A stretch of DNA of 64,000 nucleotides from Megalonaias nervosa (taxonomy: Eukaryota; Mollusca; Bivalvia; Unionida; Unionidae). Location of the stretch: assembly GCA_016617855.1 (NCBI GenBank), contig JAECUM010006824.1:58698-122697 (forward strand). Reading direction: 5' to 3'. Below the pieces are notes generated by a model. It saw only the letters and a program-made list of their open reading frames with translations, had not been told where the DNA came from and searched no databases. The translations under genes and the position numbers were made by a program. This document shows positions 55,445-64,000 of the stretch, one piece after another. How positions within the stretch are numbered: position 1 is the first letter of the stretch; every line of letters starts with the position of its first letter.

Positions 55445-55915
55445 CCCAAACAAAAATAGACAACGTAATTGCAGAAGAATTACATAAAGCATAGGCTTAG
55501 AGATGTTGCTAATGGTGTTGATTACATTTGGTCTGGAGACTTAATTGACATGAAAGAATATTCCAGAGACAATAACGGCCTCAATTACTTGCTGAATATT
55601 ATTAACCTCTTCAGTAATTAAAACCAGCGACTCTATCAGACCAACTAAGCTCTGTGTAGATCACAGCGGTGAACTGTACAACAATGTGTTTGACAACTGG
55701 CTTCAGGGAAACAGCATCTGTAAGTATTATCTACGTTTATCGAGGGCAAATCAGTTTTTATTGAAATATTTTATAGGACGCTAAAGAATGAGATGTGGAA
55801 ACATTATACAAAAACAACACAAAAAAATATCTGAATGTGCTGCAGCAGCTAGTAGAGAAATATAATAATAAGAAACACAGGAGTATTGGGATGACGACAG
55901 CCGATACTAATGATT
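55445..55915 (+). pseudogene. Retroviral-type integrase fragment of relic C
   Basis: VWSGDLIDMKEYSRDNNGLN followed by YLLNII is the first catalytic-Asp strand of an rve-type integrase core. After interruptions, TLKNEMWKHYT is followed by YLNVLQQLVEKYNNKKHRSI and GM, the conserved region after the catalytic Glu. Polintons use such an integrase to insert their DNA into the host genome. The middle part holding the second Asp is scrambled by stops and indels, so the copy is dead. Confidence 0.7.
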
Positions 55916-56339
55916 CGAGTTGTGGTAGCTCGGTCAAGCTTTTATCTGCCATAATAATTTGCCCATGTTTCATGGTGTCTCATGTCTCAAGAAAAGTATT
56001 CTTCAAGCTACGTTAGGAATGATCAATTAGAAAGATATTCCAACCTTTCGTCTAATTTTGTAATATTCACTCATGTCTAAATTGTAATGATTATCTTTAG
56101 TTCAAATTGTGGACGTGCATAGGGTCTATTTTAGGAATATTAAGAGCGTACAATTACATAGGATCTATAAATAGATGCTTAAGTATGTATTGACATTTAC
56201 TAATCTTAATAATAAGACATTTTGATGACTTTGGGTTAATTTCTCATTGGCTGGTGGGGTTTGGACGATTCTAGAGGAATTAAGTAATTTACCATTGGAT
56301 GGACCAAGTCAAATCAATGGACATTTCGAAATATTTATT

Positions 56340-56877
56340 GAGTAGTATGATGTGTCATGTGGGAGCATGTTGTAACATATAGTTGTAATAGAAGGTGTAT
56401 AAATGGAGAGAACTGAGCAATCAAATTTTCATTCCTATTTTGAAGTCATTCTTATTTCTTGTATTCCTGTTGGAGTATTAGGTCTTCAGGCGTGTTTTAT
56501 GTTGTACTTAGATATTATTTGAGAGGAAAACACTTGTTTTGACTATTCAGTGGAAATAGAAAGTGCTCAATTGGACCATAATGTTATTTTTGAACTATTG
56601 TGAACTATTCAAAAGGAGTTCTGGACAACGCCATTTTGACAACGCTAGGATTCTTAGCGGACCAGTACATTTCCAGTTCTGATATTTATAAGGAATTTTC
56701 ATTCTTTTTGACTTTAATAAAACTCTTTCAGCGTTATTTTGGATTCGCTTCATAATACTCTAAGTTCCTATCACATTTGAATTTTACAACATTGATAATT
56801 AAATTGTTCAGTTTTATAAAACTTGTTGGTTTTGCTTTTTTTCTGTTACTCAGTTTATGACCACAGAGTCCTAACAA
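56340..56877 (+). repeat. Possible solo LTR between integrase and polymerase of relic C
   Basis: Contains a TATA-like GTATAAATGG (about 56395), a polyadenylation-like AATAAAAC (about 56726) and a 3' end GACCACAGAGTCCTAACA shared with 47395-47478. Start and target duplication are not clear. Confidence 0.35.
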
Positions 56878-56889
56878 TAAAATGAGCAA

Positions 56890-59160
56890 AAACATGAGCT
56901 TCGTTCTCAGAAGGAGAGCGTTTGCCGGCTACGGTAAAACTTTTCTTATGAAACCGCGCGGATTGCTGCCGTATGACGTTCTGGTTGAGATATATAAAAA
57001 AAATCGGCTGTGATAAAAGATTCTGTCTGATGAGCTGCATTTGTACGGCGGCAAAAAGTTCTCTTTAGTAATCACCGCTGTATCTGCAATGATATTTGAT
57101 ACTGAGCCCGAAGCTCATTTTATTTCAAAGCCAGTACGTGTATTTGACAACAAAGATCTCAGAAAATGTTTTTAGCTCCCTAAGTGATAAGGTGCCTACC
57201 ATTCAACGCGAGGGCTCTGGTTGGACTCTGTGTGGCGTTTAAAGATTCGCTATAAGTGCGTCAAAGCAAACTCCGCTAGGTGATTGGTCATATCTGGAGC
57301 TACCTAGTCAGATTTCTGTCAATTGCAGAATAATGACAACAAATGTTTTATTTGAGCCATGCTGTCTGCTCTGTTATCCTGTATCAAAAATGCTAAAGTT
57401 AGCAAGCATGCCGCGCAACAAAATTTCTCCGAGATACAATTCAATGAGGTAACGAAATCTGAGCGACTAAATAATATTTCAGTAAACGTTTCTGGCGTTT
57501 GCAACAGTTCATATTTATCCACTCCAGTGATATATGAGCGTGAAGTTGATTTACTTTATGTACATGATGATGCAAAAGAAGGCCACTACGTCTGGATACA
57601 AAAGAATTTCAGGTTTCATGAGTGGCCAATACAACAAGCACAAATGTGGAAAGTATTACTGCAGAAATTGTCTCCACTGTTTTGCACACGTGGAATTATT
57701 TGTTGAGCATGGCAAAGACTGTGCCAACGTTGTAGCATGTCAAAAATTGAACACATTTCTCGTATGACAAGGGCGTCCATTATCATTTGCGCATATTTCT
57801 AGTCGCTACCAGCATCTATATCAGGTGCAAATGCTGACCAAAATAAATCATCCACGAGAAAATATCAGGAGCAAGTTCCATATGGCTACGCTTATAATGT
57901 AGTCTGCATCAATAATGAGCTGAGCCAACCAATGCAACTTTATCGTGACGATAACTGCGGCAATATTTCATACAAAGCCTCCTGGGCAAAGTTGGTTCCA
58001 TTAATCGTATTCCAAGTGCAAGAATAGTTTGCGATGCAGACGACAGAGAAAATGTTGAAACTTCATGTTGCACGTATGAGCTGCCACTTGGGGACCACAT
58101 AGTCGGAGATCACTGCCAGTACAATGGCTGTTATCGTGGAACTGTTCATAACAAGTGCAATCTGCTACTGACGACGCCTGAATTTATTCCAACTGTCTTT
58201 AATATTTTGCGTGGCTACCAATCGCATATCATTGTAAAATTGTTTGGAAAATTCGAGAAAAATATAACGTGCGTTCCAAACAACATAGAATAAAATATAT
58301 GTCATTCTTTTGGGTGAGTTTAGTATTATTGAAAGCCTGCAGTTCATGGACACTTCGTTAGAAGAACTAATTTAAAAAAAAAAACCCACCAGCTTGTTCA
58401 AGTATATCACAGAAGAATTTGCTGTCGACAAGCTCAGTTTGTTAACGCACAGGGGGATATACCCTTATTACTACATGACACCTATAGGAAAAATTTACGA
58501 AACCACTCTGCCACGAAAAGAAGACTTCTACAGCAACTTGGAAGGCGGGGATGTTTCTGATAAAGACTACACACGCGAAGCAAAGTGTTTGGAATAAATC
58601 CGGTATAAAATATCTTGGCGAGTATTATGATTTATATCTGAAAACAGACGAGCTGCTGGCATGCTTTTGAAAACTTTCTTGGTCTCTGCTTGTCGTATTA
58701 ACATATGAATCCTGCTTGGTATCATTCTAGCCTTGTCTGTCTTGGAAGGCCCCGCTAAAGCTGACAAAAACTGGGCTAGAGTTGCTCACTAATATTGACA
58801 CGCATAATTTCTATCGAATTGCTGTCATCACAATGCAACAAGCAGTGGCAAAAAAGTAATTGCCAGGATATGATGAAAAGTAAGAAACAAAGTGTATTAC
58901 GTATCTTAATAAATTTATAGGCTGGACCATGTCACAGAAGCTTCTTATGGGCGATTTCTCCTGGCGCCAGAAAGTTTTATGATAAAAATATTGCGTAGCG
59001 ATGACAGTACGGACTACAATTTGGAGGTCGATTTGATCTACCCAGAAGAGCAAAATGATGCACACAAACACTATCCCTTGGCACCAGCAGGTATGCTAGT
59101 AGACATCTCGACGCTAAGTCAGATCAACAAAAAAATTTTTAAAAATAAAAGTCAAAATTA
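56890..59160 (+). pseudogene. Family B DNA polymerase remnant of relic C
   Basis: Ordered pieces on the plus strand: DELHLYGGKKFSLVITAVSA (about 57030), EGSGWTL and PLGDWSYLELPSQI (57200-57310), SGQYNKHKCGKYYCRNCLHC zinc-finger block (57620-57700), GDHCQYNGCYRGTVHNKCNL (about 58100), RGIYPYYYM and LPRKEDFYSNL (58394-58597), YLGEYYDLYLKTDELL, then GWTMSQKLLMGDFSW. It ends with NLEVDLIYPEEQNDAHKHYP (58979-59160). The motif A Asp is lost, because the residues before GW read NKFI. Nothing after the palm N-terminus is visible. It is the same family as relic B, in opposite orientation. Confidence 0.8.
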
Positions 59161-59320
59161 AATATATCAGCAGACAACAACAAACTCTATGATACGTCCT
59201 CAAATTAGAAAGTCGCGGATTGACGAAGAAGATTAAATCTGATTCCGTTACATCAGAACAAGATAGAACAACGGCTAGCACCAAGACTGTTCTCAGCCAA
59301 TATATAAAGTTGATGGTTTC

Positions 59321-59854
59321 TTGTTCGCCCGTGTTAGGCGTGCGTACGAGACGATCTGTCCTTTTACGTTTGCCAACTTCGCCACGCAGGTTATTCGTCT
59401 GCCTTCATACAGCGTCAAGGTTTTCGATTTTATTGTTACCATTCAGAACCTCGATCACAGTATCTTTTGGGATGAGAACATGGTGACATTCAAAAATAAA
59501 CATGTGCGCGCCAAGTACATTTTGTCATCTGCTTATGCTGGTAGCAGCGATGAGGATGTAGCCATTATTATTTGGATATTTTGTAAGAATTTTATGCCGC
59601 AAGATATGTCACAAGTCTCCGTTCTCGTTCGGGCTCACATAAATTATAGGTGGGTTGCTCTTTCCATGATATTCGTATATTTCTCTAATTGTACATTTTA
59701 TGTAAACACTGATGTAAGGCAACATAAATATGTCATCGTAAAATGCCAATTTTCACAGGTAGTATGCGAAAGGCAGCTATTGGCAAGACTAATATGCTTT
59801 TCAGGTGAGGCCATATGCGTGCGAACAAACTTTTTGCAAACGCCCAGTCTCTGA
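59321..59854 (+). CDS. Unassigned ORF after the relic C polymerase
   Basis: 177 codons, with FTFANFATQVIRLPSYSVKV, IFWDENMVTFKNKHVRAKYI and a Cys/Phe-rich second half. It may be another relic C gene, a host exon or chance. No domain recognised; the later half looks non-coding. Confidence 0.25.
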   Translation: MFARVRRAYETICPFTFANFATQVIRLPSYSVKVFDFIVTIQNLDHSIFWDENMVTFKNKHVRAKYILSSAYAGSSDEDVAIIIWIFCKNFMPQDMSQVSVLVRAHINYRWVALSMIFVYFSNCTFYVNTDVRQHKYVIVKCQFSQVVCERQLLARLICFSGEAICVRTNFLQTPSL

Positions 59855-60380
59855 CTGGGTGCTAGCCCTGCTCAATATTTTAGTTTCTCAGCAGATAGGA
59901 ACATATTGGAATTGATAATCCACCTGCACTCGGTCGCTAGTGTATACGGCTTCGGAGGCGGATTCAGACTTATTTCAGCCGTGTGTCTACACGTAACCTT
60001 TTCATTTCCTGGTGTCTCTGGGTCAGTGTCCACATCGGAAGTTAGGCCTTGTCTCCTGTTTGAGGATCCCGGAATGGACCCCAGACCAAATGTCACGACA
60101 TAATGGGAAATCCCATTAGACACCAGACCTTTCCACGGCTAGCTATACATAGACTTACGTTTACATATAAATAAATAAAATTGCATATCTGTGTGTAACT
60201 AAAACTCCAATATAATCGGTGGAAGTAATTTGCGTATGCCTGCCATCCCTTTTATTTGTGCAAAATCATTATGTAATCATCATCATGTGCCATCGTCTGT
60301 CATCATTTTTGTAAAAATAATTGTATAAACATCATCATCTGCTATGCAAGAATATGGGCAACTCTAAATGATAGTAAGAA

Positions 60381-60603
60381 TAAAGGGTTAGTGAGCTTAC
60401 CCCATTCGTTATTACAAGGACTCCAGCAAAGCTTTTTTTCTTCCAAAGACAAAATTATCTAGACTAAATTAGTTTCCATAGTTGAGCTGATGGGAACGCA
60501 TGCATCTCATGATAAAAATTATCATGTCTGCCCATCTCTCTTTATTTGGAAAAATAGCGCTAGGTCCTTGTAATAACAACATAGCGAGCCCATAATCCCC
60601 TTT
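60381..60603. mobile_element. MITE-like element with inverted ends of about 40 bp
   Basis: The left end AAAGGGTTAGTGAGCTTACC reaches GTTATTACAAGGACT. The right end, reversed, reads AAAGGGGATTATGGGCTCGC and reaches GTTATTACAAGGACC. The interior has no coding capacity. Confidence 0.6.
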
Positions 60604-60609
60604 AATCCT

Positions 60610-62085
60610 ACTACTCTGATCTACCATTTGTGTTTATATTTACCCCTATTTGTGATTCAGAGACAATAGAAAACCCTATCAACAACACATATCGTTGTGG
60701 GATAGAGTTTCCTGTCTATTCTTACCTGATTAATCTCTAGTTCTTTATTACTCTGTTGTATTTAAAGATATATCGTACTATTGATCAGCTAAAACTAGCA
60801 TGGCAGTATAGCAAGCAGATTACTTTCTTAAACAATGACAACTAAGTGACCAGTGACGAGCGAGAGTTTATATATACTAAGGGCATCGTTGGATCTGCGT
60901 TGTAAGAAAATCGTTATGCAGTGCGTTATAATGAAATCACAGCAAGAAAATAATAAATCAAACATATATAAAATCTTCAAGGATTTTGTAGAATTGTTTA
61001 CTCTAACATGGAAATGAATACATGCTTTAAAATTCTTTCCCCAAAAGTGTAAATCTTAATGAAACCGTCCAATTTTACGGTCGGATGTCAAACAACGATA
61101 CATTTTACAGCAACGCCCTGATGTAAGCATCATTCCGGATATTTAAAGTAAAAATATGAAACTCTTGGATATTCCGTGTCTCTGTCACCAGTTAGTGGAA
61201 TGTTATTTTTACATGAAACTTTCGTTCAAGAAAATGTATTTATGGGACCGGGGAGCATGTTATATATGTCTGTATATATGCTTTTATCTTCGGTCATAAT
61301 ACATTGCCTAATCATTATTTGAGTCTCCTTGGACTCTGTTGCATGCACAAAGTGAAATGCAAAGCCAACGAGAGTTATGTTGGGGAAATAAAATTGATGC
61401 ACGAGTAATGACTGAACATGACTTTAAACAGAGGCATATATCTTGAAATTTTGCGATTAGATGGTATATAGAATTTAATGCGCATGGTGGGGGTAGGAAA
61501 TGTAAAGTAAAACAGGGTTATTATTTGTTTAACTTAAACATTCACCAAGTAAATTTAAACTTCGTACTCTAGATTAGTTTTCAGAAAGCTAATTCTAGAT
61601 TCGTTTTTCTATGTCCTTTATCTCGTAATGAAGACGACTGTTTATTAGTTGAATGACGGTTTACAAAGCGTTTGCTAACCCTCATTGAATAAGTGTTGTC
61701 AAATTTTTAAACTTACGGCTAAAAATTGTTCTTACCGGCTCTAATGCCAGACCCCTATAATTGGAACACACAAGATGATTATGCTACTATCTATGCTAAA
61801 ATTTGGCTGAGATAATTTTGATTGTATCACGGTTATACCGTATACCCATGCACAGAACTTAATTTATAAAAGTGTTTTCATGGGGACCAACTGTTATAAG
61901 AAGTTATATATTAAACTCAGTATTTTATAACAGTTTCAGTCAGTATCGTGGGGAGGGGGAGAGGAAAAGGGTTCTGCTGATCCCTCGCTAAAGTGGTGCA
62001 AGTTGTTTTACCGCATGTGTAACTTTATTTTGACTCTCTTAGCTCTTTTAGTCTTCTTCTCCTCAGGTATTATATATAACACGGC

Positions 62086-62123
<38 letters not shown>

Positions 62124-62685
62124 TTCATGTCAGCCCTAAAGATGGTGCATAAGCTTTCAAAGCAGGACTATCTGGGCTTTATCCTTTCCTTGCTGACTCT
62201 GGAGATAAACCGACATCTGAATACTTCATTGCTTTGATGGGCAAAATCTGTCTTTAAAATGTAAAAGTTTTCACTATATTTCAAGCTTAATTCGATAAAA
62301 TTCGACAATTTGATTACAGTTCTTTTCTTTTTCATCAGTAAACAGCGTAACTTCGATCAACAGTATTCCAGGTACACAGACCTTACAATCATTAGAAGTT
62401 TTCAAGTCCTTTTATTCCGACGCGTCTTAAAAGTTAGGTCTAAAATTAGGAAATATGGCTGGTAAAGCTCAAGTCAGCCTTAAATATAATCCAGACAGAT
62501 CCGAATTTCACCGACATAATTCTCATTGTAATTTTTTTACTTAAGACATTTAATTGGCCATTTTACGTCAGACTTAAATTTCAGCCAGTCAGATTGCTAG
62601 ATTCATATATGCTAATAAAGTCTAGTCAGGAGCTACATTTCCATCTTTTGTGGATTACTTTGCATTATCCTGACATCTGAATTCA

Positions 62686-62741
<56 letters not shown>

Positions 62742-63240
62742 CGTACGGTTTTAGACAAGCTCTAAAATTCACTGACTCGTTGGGAAACAATCGTGACTTT
62801 AAACTGCCACTTATCTCCTTCATGAGTCTTGTAATAAGAATGTTTAATCACATCTGATCCAGTGCTCCTTAGCATTCTGTAAGACTGGTCAGATGTTACA
62901 CTTGCTTTGACGTGAAATGAGGTCAAGTACTGAGGACAGTTTTCGTCTTTGCATAACAGAGAACTGAAATGTGATCAAACCATGGCAATCGCATGAGACC
63001 GATACCTGCTGTGAACGATGAAAGGTTATTGCGGGCAGATGATAAGATGACGAAGACATGAAATCATTATATGGGAACAAACCAAAGAAGATAGATTAAA
63101 TAAATAGATAAATATATCGACAAACACATATATAGGTGTGTAGCGACTGAATGTTCCATAATCAGATGAAAATAATGTAAACGTGTTTAGTATTTTTAGC
63201 GTGTTAAAATCACGATCGACCACGTCAGAAAAAAACACAG
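60610..63240. other. Non-coding stretch with microsatellites
   Basis: No supportable gene. An imperfect hairpin lies at about 60668-60722, (GA)n at about 62091-62121 and (CT)n at about 62690-62737. Confidence 0.5.
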
Positions 63241-63254
63241 GTAATTCCTTCTCA

Positions 63255-63345
63255 TATTGTATATGCAGTATTTCGGAAGGCAAGCATTCGTCTATCGTAG
63301 ACTTCCGTTTGGTGTTTCTATGACGATTGTAATCGATACAAACCT
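63255..63345 (+). pseudogene. Possible reverse-transcriptase fragment
   Basis: One frame reads QYFGRQAFVYRRLPFGVSMT, which resembles the LPFG block of retrotransposon reverse transcriptases. The frame is lost soon after. A short match only. Confidence 0.35.
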
Positions 63346-63419
63346 ATGCATTCAAATGCCTGTCTCGAACAGTTCATTAACAATGTTATGAGCAAAATGC
63401 TTACATAAAAATACTCCAT

Positions 63420-64000
63420 CAGAAACAAATATGAAATCAGTTGCCTTCATCTGCAATTCAAAACGAGCAATAAAAATGAAACACAACCTTTTGTCAGTAT
63501 CAGGGGCACCCGTAGAATTATTTTTTGGGGGGTGGGGAGAACATGTAGTGGTCAGCTATTAAGTTTTACAGTCGTAGGTCTAAAAATGTTTGGACGTGAA
63601 ATCGGTTGGGGGTGGGGTGGCAAGTGCACCTCCCCTCCCTTGCCCCATGGTCAGTATACACATTATTAAATCATGACCATAACTATACTATGACAGTAAT
63701 CCGCTAATACCTGAGAGACTATTTGCAGTCGCAATATTGTTATAATCTGCGCCAAGCTGTAAGTCGAAAAAGGGCAATAGTTTTAACATCTGTGAATTTA
63801 GTGATCAATATATGCGCATATGCACATGTTAACCATAACACTTATCAGGTATGACAGGAATGATCTATAACATACTGTAAAGCTAGTTGCGGTCACGAAG
63901 TCGTGTCGGCTATTAATGCCAGCTATAAATAAACAAGGGAAATAACTCTTACAAAATCACAGTAGGAGACATTGGTTAATATTGGTATCTTCAGATAATG
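63420..64000. other. Non-coding end of window
   Basis: Nothing recognised apart from G-rich patches near 63520-63650. Confidence 0.5.

Overview
The window looks like nuclear DNA of an invertebrate animal, most likely a bivalve or another mollusc. It is AT-rich and has one multi-exon host gene with consensus GT/AG introns, a tRNA-derived SINE, many mini- and microsatellites, several short DNA transposons with clear target-site duplications, and broken copies of virus-like elements. The mollusc assignment is inference; no ribosomal or mitochondrial marker is present.

Positions 1 to about 10,650 hold element A, a decayed endogenous DNA virus of the adintovirus/Polinton (Maverick) kind. Nearly everything is on the minus strand: a protein-primed family B DNA polymerase, a single-BIR protein, three tandem relatives of a small protein with F-box-like N-termini, two unknown ORFs, a packaging-type P-loop ATPase, and a strongly basic protein with tandemly repeated C-terminal modules. 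A divergent CCHC zinc-knuckle gene on the plus strand shares a short TATA-containing promoter region with the polymerase. A perfect histone-type 3' stem-loop sits near the right edge. The polymerase keeps its catalytic motifs but has at least ten in-frame stops and two frameshifts, so this is a relic. Its left end lies outside the window.

A second, unrelated Polinton-like family occurs twice. Relic B (12.1-17.3 kb, minus) keeps pieces of a polymerase, a small structural-type protein, a capsid-like protein and a small helical protein. Relic C (about 54.8-59.2 kb, plus) keeps a small basic protein, a retroviral-type integrase and a polymerase. Both are heavily degraded.

The host gene runs on the minus strand from 39,052 to at least 18,742. 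Nine exons join in phase and encode a secreted astacin metalloprotease: signal peptide, propeptide with an FEGD switch, catalytic domain with the zinc site and Met-turn, Thr-rich linker and the start of a MAM domain. One exon is only 10 nt. Its introns hold a 3.3-kb long-inverted-repeat element with a hAT-type MITE nested in its loop, a SINE, and many minisatellites, two of which carry repeated splice-site-like sequence.

From 39.37 to 43.07 kb lies a DNA transposon with terminal inverted repeats, shared subterminal GC-rich blocks and a frameshifted transposase. The rest of the window is mostly repeats, MITEs, LTR-like fragments and one decayed repeat-containing gene (51.5-52.9 kb). All assignments come from reading motifs by eye; no database search was possible.
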